Assembly: GCA_963745175.1 (NCBI GenBank)
Contig: CAVUWK010000003.1
Span: 62,001-126,000 of the forward strand
Length of the DNA: 64,000 bases
Direction of reading: 5' to 3'
Source of the DNA: Bog-473 sp963745175
GTDB taxonomy: Bacteria > Actinomycetota > Acidimicrobiia > Acidimicrobiales > RAAP-2
This document shows positions 25,402 through 34,927 of this stretch, in pieces; position 1 is the stretch's first letter, and each line of letters starts with the position of its first letter. Made by a program: the position numbers and the translations under genes. The notes under the pieces are model-generated. The model searched no databases. It had not been told where the DNA came from and saw nothing but the letters and a program-made list of their open reading frames with translations.

Positions 25402-26592
25402 GTGGCCGACGACGATCTCTTCCTCCCCGAGCCCGAGCCCCGGGAGGTGCGCTACACGGTGATCTCGGTGGACGACCACGTCGTCGAGCCGGCCCACACC
25501 TTCGAGAACCGGCTGCCCGCGGCGCTGGCGGATCGTGCCCCCCACATCGTCGAGACGCCGGAGGGGCACCAGGTCTGGGAGTTCGAGGGCCAGCGCTACA
25601 CGCAGGTGGGCATGAACGCGGTGGCGGGCCGGCGCCCCGAGACCTACGGCCTGGAACCGTTCCGCTTCGACCAGATGCGGCCGGGTTGCTACGACGTGGA
25701 CGCCCGCGTGCGCGACATGGACATCAACGGGGTCTGGGCGTCGGTCAACTTCCCGTCCATGATCACCGGGTTCTGCGGGCGAGTCTTCTTCGACGCCGAG
25801 GACCGCGACCTCGGCCTGGCCTGCATCCGGGCCTGGAACGACTGGCTCTTCGAGGAGTGGTACTCGCGCCACCCCGATCGCATCGTGCCGCTCGGGATCA
25901 CCTACCTGGCCGACCCCGACCTCGCGGTGGCCGAGATCCGCCGCAACGCGGACAGGGGCTTCACTTCGGTCACGTTCCCGGAGCGCCCGCACGAGATCGG
26001 ACTGCCCTCGTTGTGGAACCGGGCCTACTGGGACCCGATCATGGAGGCCGTCGTCGACACCGACAGCGTCGTCTCGCTGCACGTCGGGAGCTCGGGTCTG
26101 ACGCCGGCCCCGCCCGGGGCCGGCATCGACACGCTCCACCTGGGGGCCACGCTCTTCGGCCAGCTCTCGCTGACCGCCTGTGCGGAGTGGCTGTGGTCCG
26201 GCTACGCATTGCGTCTCCCCGAGCTCAAGATCGCCATGAGCGAGGGCGGCATCGGCTGGGTGGCCATGCTGGTCGACCGGCTCGAGAACATCGTCGACCG
26301 CTCCGGCTACGGCCAGGGTTGGGCCGTGCGGCCGGCCGACGTCCTGAAGCGCAACTTCTGGTTCTGCACGATCGACGACCCCTCGACCATCGACACGCGC
26401 CACGCCATCGGGGTCGACCACATCATGGTGGAGGTCGATTACCCGCACGGCGACAGCACGTGGCCCGACACCCAGGACGTGATCGCGAAGTGCTGGGGAC
26501 ACATCCCCGCGCACGAGCTGCGCGCCATGTGCTGCGAGAACGCCGCCGCGCTCTACCGCCACCCGCTGCCGGACGTCATCCTGCCGCACTGA
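25402..26592 (+). CDS. Amidohydrolase family 2 metal-dependent hydrolase
   Basis: A 396-aa TIM-barrel enzyme of the ACMSD/2-amidohydrolase type (PF04909 family). The N-terminal metal motif is altered to VISVDDHVVEP, and later blocks are VSLHVGSSG, MSEGGIGWVAMLVDRL and HIMVEVDYPHGDSTWP with its metal-binding Asp and His. This subfamily is widespread in actinobacteria and is often linked to steroid or aromatic breakdown. The GTG at 25402 follows a 103-nt divergent gap from the Mau-like operon. The aldolase gene follows after 13 nt, suggesting one transcript. Confidence 0.87.
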   Translation: MADDDLFLPEPEPREVRYTVISVDDHVVEPAHTFENRLPAALADRAPHIVETPEGHQVWEFEGQRYTQVGMNAVAGRRPETYGLEPFRFDQMRPGCYDVDARVRDMDINGVWASVNFPSMITGFCGRVFFDAEDRDLGLACIRAWNDWLFEEWYSRHPDRIVPLGITYLADPDLAVAEIRRNADRGFTSVTFPERPHEIGLPSLWNRAYWDPIMEAVVDTDSVVSLHVGSSGLTPAPPGAGIDTLHLGATLFGQLSLTACAEWLWSGYALRLPELKIAMSEGGIGWVAMLVDRLENIVDRSGYGQGWAVRPADVLKRNFWFCTIDDPSTIDTRHAIGVDHIMVEVDYPHGDSTWPDTQDVIAKCWGHIPAHELRAMCCENAAALYRHPLPDVILPH

Positions 26593-26605
26593 GAGGGGCT
26601 GACCG

Positions 26606-27337
26606 ATGTTCACGCCGACCGCCGAGAAGCTCATCCCCGACCTCACGCCGCGCGAGGAGCTCGTCGTCCTCGCACGGGCGCTGTGGCGGGAGGGCTACAA
26701 CGACCACCTGGCCGGGCACATCACGGTCAACCTGGGCGACGGCACGCTGCTCTGCAATCCGTGGCTGCTGACCTGGGCGGAGCTGCGTCCGTCCCAGGTG
26801 CTACGCATCGACCTCGACGGAGCTGTCGTCGAAGGGGACTGGCCCGTCCCGCTCGGCATCCCGCTGCATCTCGAACTGCACAAGCGGCGGGCGGACGTCG
26901 GTTGGGCGGTGCACAACCACCCGCTGTTCGGAACAGTATGGGCGGACCTCGGCGAGCTGCCCCCGATCCTCGACCAGAGCTCCGCGCTCGGGGGCGGGAC
27001 GCTGGTCCTGGTCGACGAGTACGACGGCCCGGTGAACGATGCCTCGAGCGCGCAGCGGGCGGTGGAGAAGATGGGCGACGCGTCCATGGCGCTCCTGGCC
27101 GGCCACGGCGTGTTCGTGCTGGGTGGGTCGGCCCGGGCGGTGCACCAGCGGGCGGTCGCGCTCGAGCAGCGCTGCCAGCACGCCTGGTACGCGCGGGCCG
27201 TCGGCGGAACGGGTGCCTCCCGGGTCCCGCAGTCCTTCATCGACCTCGTGGCGCGGAGCGATGGTGAAGGCTTCATCGGCTTCTGGGAGGCCGCGGTCCG
27301 GGCCGAGCTGGCCGCCGACCCCGAGCTGTCCGGTTGA
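26606..27337 (+). CDS. Class II aldolase/adducin family protein
   Basis: A 243-aa zinc enzyme of the fuculose-phosphate aldolase family. NDHLAGHITV, VHNHPLFGTVW and LAGHGVFVLG supply the metal-binding histidines. There is a GAGAGG-like site before the ATG. Members cleave or decarboxylate hydroxy acids and sugar phosphates; the substrate here is unclear. It probably acts with the amidohydrolase encoded just upstream. It converges with the DNA ligase gene with 3 nt between stops. Confidence 0.88.
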   Translation: MFTPTAEKLIPDLTPREELVVLARALWREGYNDHLAGHITVNLGDGTLLCNPWLLTWAELRPSQVLRIDLDGAVVEGDWPVPLGIPLHLELHKRRADVGWAVHNHPLFGTVWADLGELPPILDQSSALGGGTLVLVDEYDGPVNDASSAQRAVEKMGDASMALLAGHGVFVLGGSARAVHQRAVALEQRCQHAWYARAVGGTGASRVPQSFIDLVARSDGEGFIGFWEAAVRAELAADPELSG

Positions 27338-27340
27338 CGG

Positions 27341-28405
<1,065 letters not shown>

Positions 28406-28411
28406 GTCGGG

Positions 28412-29431
28412 TCAGCCCTCATGCGCCCCGGCCCAGGCCAGCAGGTCGTCCACCGAGCCGCGGTTGACGATGTGCGCGGGCGGCACCGCTGCGTCCACGG
28501 CTTTGGCGCAGCCGCGGCCGAGCCAGCCCAGTTGGCCCGGCGCGTGGGCGTCGGTGTCGATGGAGAAGGAGCAGCCGAGCTCGACGGCCTGGCGGAGCAG
28601 GTCCTGGGGCGGGTCCTGGCGTTCGGGCCGCGAGTTGATCTCCACCGCCGTGCCGGTGCGGGCGCAGGCGGCGAAGACCGTCTCGGCGTCGAAGGTCGAC
28701 TGCGCGCGGCCCCGCCCGGTGATCAGGCGCCCCGTGCAGTGGCCCAAGATGTCGGTGTGCGGGCTCTCGATGGCGGCGAGCATGCGCTCGGTCATGGCGG
28801 GTGCCTCCATGCGCAGCTTCGAGTGCACGCTGGCCACGACGACGTCCAGCTCGGCCAGCAGGTCCAGTTCCTGGTCCAGTGACCCGTCCTCGAGGATGTC
28901 CACCTCGATGCCGGTCAGGATGCGGAAGGGTGCCAGCTCCTCGTTCAGCTCGGCGAGCACGTCGAGCTGGGCGCGCAGCCGTTCGGCGTCGAGGCCGTGC
29001 GCCACCGTGAGGCGGGCGCTGTGGTCCGTGAGCACCAGGTACTCGTGTCCCAGTTCCCGGGCCGCTTCGGCCATCTCGCGGATGGGGCTTCCCCCGTCGG
29101 ACCAGTCGGAGTGGGAGTGGCAGTCCCCGCGCAGCGAGCCCAGGAGCGCCTGCCCCGGGGCATCGAGCTCGATGTCGTCGGGCGTCTCCTCCAATTGGGT
29201 CAGGCGTTCGGGCACCTTGCCGGCGAGCGCCTCTTCGATGACCTGTGCCGTGGACTTCCCGATGCCGTCGATGCTCTGCAGCCGCCCGGCCCGGGCCAGC
29301 GCGGCGAGCGTGTCCGCGTCCATGTCCGCCACGGCGCGCGCCGCGCCGCGAAAGGCGCGCACCTTGTAGGTGTCGGCGCCGCCGCGTTCGAGCAGGAAGG
29401 CGATCCGGTTGAGGGCGTCGAGGGGTTCCAT
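28412..29431 (-). CDS. HhH-PHP phosphoesterase (PolX-type without polymerase domain)
   Basis: A 339-aa protein. The first 75 residues match the PolX N-terminal helix-hairpin-helix part: ALNRIAFLLERGGADTYKVR and the SIDGIGKSTAQVIEE hairpin. From residue 102 a PHP domain begins with DCHSHSDWSDGG, then LVLTDHSARL, LTGIEVDILEDG, VASVHSKLRM, DILGHCTGR and ISIDTDAHAPG-type blocks, which carry the metal ligands. The polymerase palm found in full-length PolX is missing. PHP domains in PolX have 3'-5' exonuclease and 3'-phosphatase activity, so it may trim DNA ends. It lies between the LigD-type polymerase and ligase genes, 3 nt and 6 nt from them. Confidence 0.88.
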   Translation of the reverse strand: MEPLDALNRIAFLLERGGADTYKVRAFRGAARAVADMDADTLAALARAGRLQSIDGIGKSTAQVIEEALAGKVPERLTQLEETPDDIELDAPGQALLGSLRGDCHSHSDWSDGGSPIREMAEAARELGHEYLVLTDHSARLTVAHGLDAERLRAQLDVLAELNEELAPFRILTGIEVDILEDGSLDQELDLLAELDVVVASVHSKLRMEAPAMTERMLAAIESPHTDILGHCTGRLITGRGRAQSTFDAETVFAACARTGTAVEINSRPERQDPPQDLLRQAVELGCSFSIDTDAHAPGQLGWLGRGCAKAVDAAVPPAHIVNRGSVDDLLAWAGAHEG

Positions 29432-29434
29432 CGG

Positions 29435-30445
29435 CTACGCCTTCTTGGCCCGGCTCGGCGCCACCCGGGGCGGCTCGTCGGGCATTTTGGGATACTGCGG
29501 TGGCCACGGTGCGTCGTGCAGGCCGGCCTCCTTGTCGCGCGCGGCCAGCGCCAGCAGCGGCTCGATCGACTGGGGCCGGGTGGCGATGTCGGCCCAGGGG
29601 TCGCCGCGCCGGCGCACCAGGTCGGGCACGGTGCGGATGGTCAGCTCGTTGGGGACCACCGTCTCGACCTCGTCCCAGGTGAGGGGCGTCGAGACCTGTC
29701 CGCCCGTGCGGGGCCGGGCGAACCAGGCGCCGAAGACCGTCTTGTGGGGAGCGTTCTGGTTGAAGTCGACGAAGACGCGGCTCCCGCGCTCCTCCTTCCA
29801 CCAGTTCGCCGTGATGAGGTCCGGGAACCGGCGTTCGAGCTCGCGAGCCAGGGCGACGGCGGCGGCGCGCACCTCCACCGAGTCCCAGCGTGCCTCGAGG
29901 CGGAGGTAGACGTGCAGCCCGTTGTTGCCCGTCGTCTTCGGGTAGCCCCGCAGGCCGAGCTCTTCGAGCACGTCACGGCACAGCAGGGCGACGGCCCGGA
30001 CCTCGTCGAAGCCGATGCCGGTCGTCGGGTCGAGGTCGATACGCAGCTCGTCGGCGTGCGCGGGGTCGGCGGCGCGGTAGGGCCAGAGGTGCAGGCCGAT
30101 GCAGCCGATGTTCACCGCCCACACGACGTGGGCGATGTCGGCGACGACCAGCGCGTTGGAGGTGGTGCCGTTGGGGGTGGAGACGGTGGTCGACTCGAGC
30201 CAGTCCGGCGCGCCCGCCGGGATGCGCTTCTGGTAGAAGGACTTGCCCGTCGCCCCGTCGGGGAAGCGCTGCAGCATGGCGGGACGACCGCCGGCGGTGT
30301 TGAGCAGATGGTCCCCCACGTCGAGGTAATAGGAGACGAGGTCGAACTTCGTCGCGTCGAGGGCCGGGAAGTACACCTTGTCCGGTCGCGAGATGCGCAC
30401 CTCGCGCCCGCCGGCCTCCACCGTCCGCTCCTCGTCCCCTGGCAC
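29435..30445 (-). CDS. LigD-type DNA polymerase/primase (PrimPol domain)
   Basis: A 336-aa archaeo-eukaryotic primase-type polymerase as in the polymerase domain of LigD. Motifs include ISRPDKVYFP, GKSFYQKRIPAGAPDW, the metal motif LRIDLDPTTGIGFDEV with its two Asp, TTGNNGLHVYLRL, and VFVDFNQNAPHKTVFGAW. It is a stand-alone form, not fused to ligase. A GTG at 30445 begins the protein just before conserved sequence. It is the first gene of a three-gene operon with the PHP and ligase genes. The protein could add nucleotides at broken ends. No Ku gene is in the window. Confidence 0.9.
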   Translation of the reverse strand: MPGDEERTVEAGGREVRISRPDKVYFPALDATKFDLVSYYLDVGDHLLNTAGGRPAMLQRFPDGATGKSFYQKRIPAGAPDWLESTTVSTPNGTTSNALVVADIAHVVWAVNIGCIGLHLWPYRAADPAHADELRIDLDPTTGIGFDEVRAVALLCRDVLEELGLRGYPKTTGNNGLHVYLRLEARWDSVEVRAAAVALARELERRFPDLITANWWKEERGSRVFVDFNQNAPHKTVFGAWFARPRTGGQVSTPLTWDEVETVVPNELTIRTVPDLVRRRGDPWADIATRPQSIEPLLALAARDKEAGLHDAPWPPQYPKMPDEPPRVAPSRAKKA

Positions 30446-30794
30446 CGCCCCGACTCTAGTGACGCGCCGCCGGCGCAACCCCCAGGGCTGATGCCTCAGC
30501 GCCGGGCTGTGTGATCAGAGTGACTTCCCGGGCCAGTGCTTCTGCAACAGGGGTCGCCACACCCGTCGCTCGAAGCCTGGCCCGGGAGCCAACGAGGTCC
30601 GCCGGCACGGGTCGTCCGACCCGCGCGTTTCCTCACCTTTGCCAAGGGCCCGCGTCAGGAGGTCTGTGAACATGACCACCCCACGATGGTGCACTCCCGC
30701 GGGCCGCGCCGGATAGGGCTAAACGTCCCAGTTTTGGCCCCTTTTCTGCCTGGGAGCGCCGCTTTGTTCCTGGGACCGCATCCTGCGCCCGGCC
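30446..30794. other. Intergenic region with hairpins between divergent-side and deacetylase genes
   Basis: No convincing gene. TCCCGGGCCAG at 30526-30536 pairs with CTGGCCCGGGA at 30577-30587, an 11-bp stem around a 40-nt loop. CGGGTCG-TC-CGACCCG at 30608-30623 is a short perfect hairpin followed by a weak T-rich stretch. These could be a small structured RNA or a terminator for the leftward deacetylase gene's opposite strand. A 116-codon frame at 30536-30886 on the plus strand looks like a chance frame because it enters the deacetylase gene antisense. Confidence 0.4.
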
Positions 30795-31565
30795 TCAGAC
30801 GAAGTCGGCCAGTCCTTCCCATCCCGCCGGCGGCGCGGCCAGGTGCCAGAACTGCTCGGGGACACGGCCCTTCATGCGCGCCGTGAGCGCGTGGTCCTGC
30901 TCGAGCGGAGCGATCTGCGACGTGTAGCACCAGATGGCGCGGCGCTTGCGCTCCTCGTCGGGCACGTGCGGGACGATGGCCGGGGTCGGCCAGGGGTGCG
31001 AGCGCAACAGCTTCGCCACCCGCCAGGCCAGCATGCCGGGCAGGTGCTTGTAGCCGTGGTCCTCGTAGCAGAACCATTCGCGTTGCGGTTGCTCCTGACG
31101 CACCAGGAGGCAGGCGTCGTGCACCATCACGTGATCAGGGTTGGCGAGACCCATCGGGAAGAACACGGCGGTGGGGTCGAACTCGGCGATGGTGGCGGCG
31201 AGTGCGGGCGCCACGTCGGCCGGGGTGGGCCGATCGGGTGGAGCCAGGTACTGGTGGTCGGAGAACTCGAGCCATTGGTAGCCCGACTCGAGGACCGCCA
31301 TGGCCGCGGCATCCTCCTCGCGCCGCACACCCACCACGTCGTCGCCGGCCACGAAGCCGCCCAGTGCGTCCCACTCGGAGGGCTCGTCGGGGTAGGCGGG
31401 CGGGCGCCCGCCGAGCACCGTGACGACGGTCGTGTCGTCGTAGCTGGCGATCAGATGACCGGCGCCCATGGCGGCGTCGTCGAAGTGGGGCGAGACCACG
31501 AGGATGCGACTGAGTGCTGTGGGGTCGACTTCGCCCCACGTTGGCTCGGCGAACGTGTTGCTCAT
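30795..31565 (-). CDS. PIG-L/LmbE family deacetylase
   Basis: A 256-aa zinc-dependent N-acetylhydrolase. VVSPHFDDAAMGAGH is the P-H-x-D-D metal motif, and NPDHVMVHDACLL supplies the second His pair. In actinobacteria this family includes the mycothiol and mycothiol-conjugate enzymes MshB and Mca, and sugar-lipid deacetylases. It does not contain enough motifs to choose one. The ATG at 31565 begins 7 nt before the stop of the upstream exporter gene, so both are probably in one transcript. Confidence 0.88.
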   Translation of the reverse strand: MSNTFAEPTWGEVDPTALSRILVVSPHFDDAAMGAGHLIASYDDTTVVTVLGGRPPAYPDEPSEWDALGGFVAGDDVVGVRREEDAAAMAVLESGYQWLEFSDHQYLAPPDRPTPADVAPALAATIAEFDPTAVFFPMGLANPDHVMVHDACLLVRQEQPQREWFCYEDHGYKHLPGMLAWRVAKLLRSHPWPTPAIVPHVPDEERKRRAIWCYTSQIAPLEQDHALTARMKGRVPEQFWHLAAPPAGWEGLADFV

Positions 31566-31572
31566 GGGCGGA

Positions 31573-32817
31573 TCATATGGGCACGTCGTCGACCTCACCG
31601 GCCACGTGGTGCCGGAACACGGGCAGCAGCGCGCCGATGACGGCGGCACCGACGATGCAGGCGAGGCCACCCGAGACGACGGAGAACTCGATGCTGGTGA
31701 GTGTGGCGACCGCGCCGGACTCCATGTCGCCGAGGCGGGGCCCGCCCTGGACGACCGCCATCTGAATGGAGGACATCCGGCTGCGGAACCGCTCGGGAAT
31801 GGAGCTCTGGAGCATGGTGTTGCGCAGCACGGCCGAGATGACGTCGGCCCACCCCGCCACAGCCAGAAGGGCGAGCGCGATCCAGAGCGTGTCGGTGAAC
31901 CCGAACAGCGCGATGGCCGCACCCCAGACGCAGACCGCTACGATCACCGCCCAGCCCTGGCGGCGCAGATTGGCGACCCAGCCCGTGGTCACGGCCCCGA
32001 TCAGCGCGCCCACGCCGGGCGCGGCGTACAGGAAGCCGAGGGTGATGGTGCCGCCCCCGAAGACGGAGCCGGCCATGGCGGGGAAGAGCGCCCGCGGCAT
32101 GCCGAACACCATGGCGTTGATGTCGATCAGGTAGACGCCCTGCAGTGCCTGGCGCGAGCGCAGGTAGCGGAGCCCCTCCTTGGTGGACTGCCAGGGCGAG
32201 ACGGCGCCGGCTCCCTCTTGCGGTGGGATCGGAGCCATCATGGCCGAGGTGATGGCGGCCACCACGAATGAGGCGGCGTCCAGCGCGTAGACGAGCGGGA
32301 GCCCGATGCCGAGCAGCAGGCCGGAGAGCGCCGGCCCCACGATGACGCCCAGCTGGAAGACGATCTGTGTCATGGCGGCGGCGGCGGGGATCTGCCGCCG
32401 CTCGACCATGCCTGGCACCGCCGCCATGCGGGCGGTGCTCGAGAAGCCGGTGAGGCCGGCCGCCACCGAGCTGATGACGTACAGCGCGGCCAGCGACGGG
32501 TGGGCGACGGCGGCGTTGACGGCCATGGCGCCGCTGGTGAGCATCAGGGCGACCGCCGCCCACACCATGATTCGGCGTTTGTCGACGGAGTCGCCGATGG
32601 GTCCAGCGGAGAGCGCACCGGCGAGGAAGGGGAAGAGCTGGGCCAGGCTGATCGCCCCCACCTGCAGGGTGGAGTGCGTCATGGAGTACACCTGGTAGGG
32701 GATGGCCACGACCGTCAGCTGCGTCCCCATGACGGAGACGAGCTGACCGGTGAAGAGCAGCCGAAAGTCCCGGCTCTCCCGCAGCGGGGTGGTGTCCACC
32801 AGGATCCGGCCCGGCAT
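31573..32817 (-). CDS. MFS transporter of the EntS/macrolide-exporter type
   Basis: A 414-aa major facilitator with 12 predicted helices. It begins with a short cytoplasmic section LRESRDFRLLFTGQLVSVMGTQL, typical of the EntS-like group (DHA3). The loop 2-3 motif is GPIGDSVDKRRIMVW, and FRSRMSSIQMAVVQGGPRLGD is in the second half. Members export drugs or siderophores; the substrate cannot be inferred. The ATG at 32817 is supported by family alignment. The PIG-L gene follows within 7 nt. Confidence 0.88.
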   Translation of the reverse strand: MPGRILVDTTPLRESRDFRLLFTGQLVSVMGTQLTVVAIPYQVYSMTHSTLQVGAISLAQLFPFLAGALSAGPIGDSVDKRRIMVWAAVALMLTSGAMAVNAAVAHPSLAALYVISSVAAGLTGFSSTARMAAVPGMVERRQIPAAAAMTQIVFQLGVIVGPALSGLLLGIGLPLVYALDAASFVVAAITSAMMAPIPPQEGAGAVSPWQSTKEGLRYLRSRQALQGVYLIDINAMVFGMPRALFPAMAGSVFGGGTITLGFLYAAPGVGALIGAVTTGWVANLRRQGWAVIVAVCVWGAAIALFGFTDTLWIALALLAVAGWADVISAVLRNTMLQSSIPERFRSRMSSIQMAVVQGGPRLGDMESGAVATLTSIEFSVVSGGLACIVGAAVIGALLPVFRHHVAGEVDDVPI

Positions 32818-32869
32818 GGCGGTCAGCCTACGGTCGGCGCCGGACGGACCCGGACCGGTGACGGCGCGG

Positions 32870-33691
32870 TCAGGAGAGCTGCTGGCCGAGGTGGCGGACG
32901 GAGATGTCCCAGGCCGCGGGCCAGTCGTTCGTGCGCAGGAGTGCGTCGCTGCCGCCGTCGCAGAAGACCACCGAACCACAGAAGAAGGCGCTGTCGGGGC
33001 CGAGCAGGAAGTCCACGAGCGCGGCGATCTCCTCGGGCCGGCCCGGGCGTCCGAGCGGGATGGGCAACATGTCGAGCAACGGCCCGGCTTCGGCGTCGGC
33101 CCGCATGCCCGCCACCATCGGCGTGTCGATCAGGCCGGGGGCGATGGCGTTGAGGCGGATGCCCGAGCCGGCCCAGTCGGGTCCCGTCGCGTGCCGGCGC
33201 ACCCAGTGGGCCAACGCCAGCTTGCTGGCCGGGTAGGCCACCAGGGACTCACGGGAGTCGGCGATCTGCGCACTCAGCTCCGCGTCGTGGCGGAGAAGGG
33301 CCTCGACGAGGTCGGCCGGGATGGCCGGCTGCACGGTGGTCGAGTTCGAGCTGATCACCACCGCGGCGGCACCTGGTACGAGGAGCGGCCGAAGACCCTC
33401 GAGCACGTCCACCGTGCCGAAGTAGTTCACGGCGGTGAGCAGGGAGCCGGGCCGGTCGGGCAGGGCGGCCAAGCCGGCACAGGTCACGATGCCGGCCAGC
33501 GTGCCCCCGGACCGTTCCGCCGCCGCCGCGACGGCGTCCTGGCGCCCAGCGCCAGTCGACAAGTCGGCGACGATGTCGGTCGCGTCCTTGTCGACGCCGA
33601 TGACCTGCCAGCCCGCCGCGCCGAGCCGGGCGGCGGTGGCGGCGCCGATGCCCGAGGCGGCGCCGGTGATGACGACGGTGCGGTCAGGCAG
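32870..33691 (-). CDS. Short-chain dehydrogenase/reductase with probable CTG start
   Basis: A Rossmann-fold oxidoreductase. The NAD(P) motif TGAASGIGAATAARLG lies directly after the start, and YPASKLALAHW contains the catalytic Tyr-x-x-x-Lys; SSNS provides the Ser. It ends with GSVVFCDGGSDALL. The frame upstream is closed by a TGA, and no ATG, GTG or TTG precedes the nucleotide-binding motif. CTG at 33691, overlapping the peroxiredoxin stop by 8 nt, is therefore the most likely start (273 aa). This suggests translational coupling with the peroxiredoxin gene. Substrate unknown; related proteins act on hydroxysteroids or alcohols. Confidence 0.82.
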   Translation of the reverse strand: MPDRTVVITGAASGIGAATAARLGAAGWQVIGVDKDATDIVADLSTGAGRQDAVAAAAERSGGTLAGIVTCAGLAALPDRPGSLLTAVNYFGTVDVLEGLRPLLVPGAAAVVISSNSTTVQPAIPADLVEALLRHDAELSAQIADSRESLVAYPASKLALAHWVRRHATGPDWAGSGIRLNAIAPGLIDTPMVAGMRADAEAGPLLDMLPIPLGRPGRPEEIAALVDFLLGPDSAFFCGSVVFCDGGSDALLRTNDWPAAWDISVRHLGQQLS

Positions 33692-34142
33692 CGGGTCGTG
33701 CCTTCAGGAGGGCGAGCGCCTTGTCGGCGTGCGCACCCATGGAGACCTCGGTGTGGAACACATCGAGAATCGTGCGGTCGGTGTCGATCACGTAAGTGAC
33801 CCGCTTGTTCGGCAGGAAGCTGATGCCGCGCTTGGCCCCCAGCTGGGACGCCACCGTGCGGTCGGAGTCGGACAGCAGCGGGAAGCCGAGGCTCTCCTTC
33901 TCGTCGAACTGCTTCTGCTTCTCCACGCCGTCGGCGCTGATGCCGACCGGTTGGGCGCCGACCGCGGCGAACTCGCCGGCCATGTCCCGGAAGTGGCAGC
34001 TCTCCTTGGTGCAGCCGTAGGTCATGGCGGCCGGGTAGAAGAACAGGACAACCGGCCCGCTGGCGAGGAACCCGCTCAGCGTGCGCGGCGTTCCTGTCTG
34101 GTCGGGCAGTGTGAAGTCGGGAACAACGTCGCCTTTTCGCAT
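33684..34142 (-). CDS. bcp: Peroxiredoxin of the BCP/PrxQ type
   Basis: A 152-aa thiol peroxidase. The peroxidatic and resolving cysteines are in TYGCTKESCHFRD (Cys44 and Cys49), five residues apart as in PrxQ. FTLPDQTG and VLFFYPAAMT match the fold; the usual TPGCT reads TYGCT here. Electrons would come from thioredoxin, for example from the TrxA/TrxB pair at 4.9-6.2 kb. The ATG at 34142 begins MRKGDVVPDF. The SDR gene follows with overlap. Confidence 0.92.
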   Translation of the reverse strand: MRKGDVVPDFTLPDQTGTPRTLSGFLASGPVVLFFYPAAMTYGCTKESCHFRDMAGEFAAVGAQPVGISADGVEKQKQFDEKESLGFPLLSDSDRTVASQLGAKRGISFLPNKRVTYVIDTDRTILDVFHTEVSMGAHADKALALLKARPAA

Positions 34143-34180
34143 CCGCTCAATGTAGGGCGAAAGCGCTCGTCGGCGCCCAG

Positions 34181-34927
34181 CTACCCCTCGAAGCGGAAAC
34201 CCACCCCGCGAACGGTGACCAGGTGGCGGGGGTTGGCCGGGTCGGGCTCCACCTTGCGGCGGAGCCGCTTGATGTGGGTGTCGAGGGTGCGGGTGTCGGT
34301 CAGCTCCTGATCCCACCAGAGCCGGTCGATGCACCAGTCACGGGTGACGACCTGACCGCTGTGGGCCATCAGCAGGGCCAGGAGGTCGAACTCCTTGCGG
34401 GAGAGCTCAACGGGGACCTCGCTGACGGTGACCTCTCGGCGACCGGCGTCGAGGCGGACGGGACCGACGCTGAGGACCTCTTCGTGGTGCTCGGCGACGG
34501 CGATGCCGCGCCGCAACACCGCCCGCATGCGGGCGACCAGTTCGCGCAGGCGGAAGGGCTTGGCCACGTAGTCACTGGCGCCCAATTCCAGACCGAGCAC
34601 GATGTCGACCTCGGAATCGCGGGCGGTGACCATGATGATCGGCACCGGCTTGAGGCTCCTCATCTGCTGGCAGATCTCGATGCCGGACTGGTCGGGCAAC
34701 ATGACGTCGAGCAGGACGAGGTCGGGATGCACGCGATGGAACAGGCGCAACGCCTCGTGCCCGTCCCCGGCGGACTCGACCGTGAAACCTTCGCGGGTGA
34801 GTCCCGAGGCCAGCGCCTGGCGGTAGGACTCCTCGTCGTCGACGACCAGCACGAGGGGTCGGTTGTCACGAGGCGGGTCGGCCGATGGGGTCCGGCCGCC
34901 GGCCGCCCGCGCGTTTGTTATCGCCAC
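34181..34927 (-). CDS. OmpR/PhoB-type response regulator (orphan)
   Basis: A 248-aa receiver and winged-helix protein. VLVVDDEESY, the phospho-acceptor Asp74 in LVLLDVMLPD, and YVAKPFR with its Lys mark the receiver. The C-terminal OmpR-type domain includes LSRKEFDLLALLMAHSGQVVTRD split over the helices, then RTLDTHIKRLRRKVE and VRGVGFRF. It resembles RegX3/PhoB proteins. No sensor kinase gene is next to it. The start is a GTG at 34927. On the other side of the 416-nt gap an 11-nt phased repeat lies before the divergent gene, in line with binding by a PhoB-type regulator. Confidence 0.92.
   Translation of the reverse strand: MAITNARAAGGRTPSADPPRDNRPLVLVVDDEESYRQALASGLTREGFTVESAGDGHEALRLFHRVHPDLVLLDVMLPDQSGIEICQQMRSLKPVPIIMVTARDSEVDIVLGLELGASDYVAKPFRLRELVARMRAVLRRGIAVAEHHEEVLSVGPVRLDAGRREVTVSEVPVELSRKEFDLLALLMAHSGQVVTRDWCIDRLWWDQELTDTRTLDTHIKRLRRKVEPDPANPRHLVTVRGVGFRFEG

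Noticed and set aside
30536..30886. 116-codon plus-strand frame in the gap before the PIG-L gene
   Set aside because: It runs antisense into the deacetylase gene and has no motif; the hairpins in the gap are more notable.
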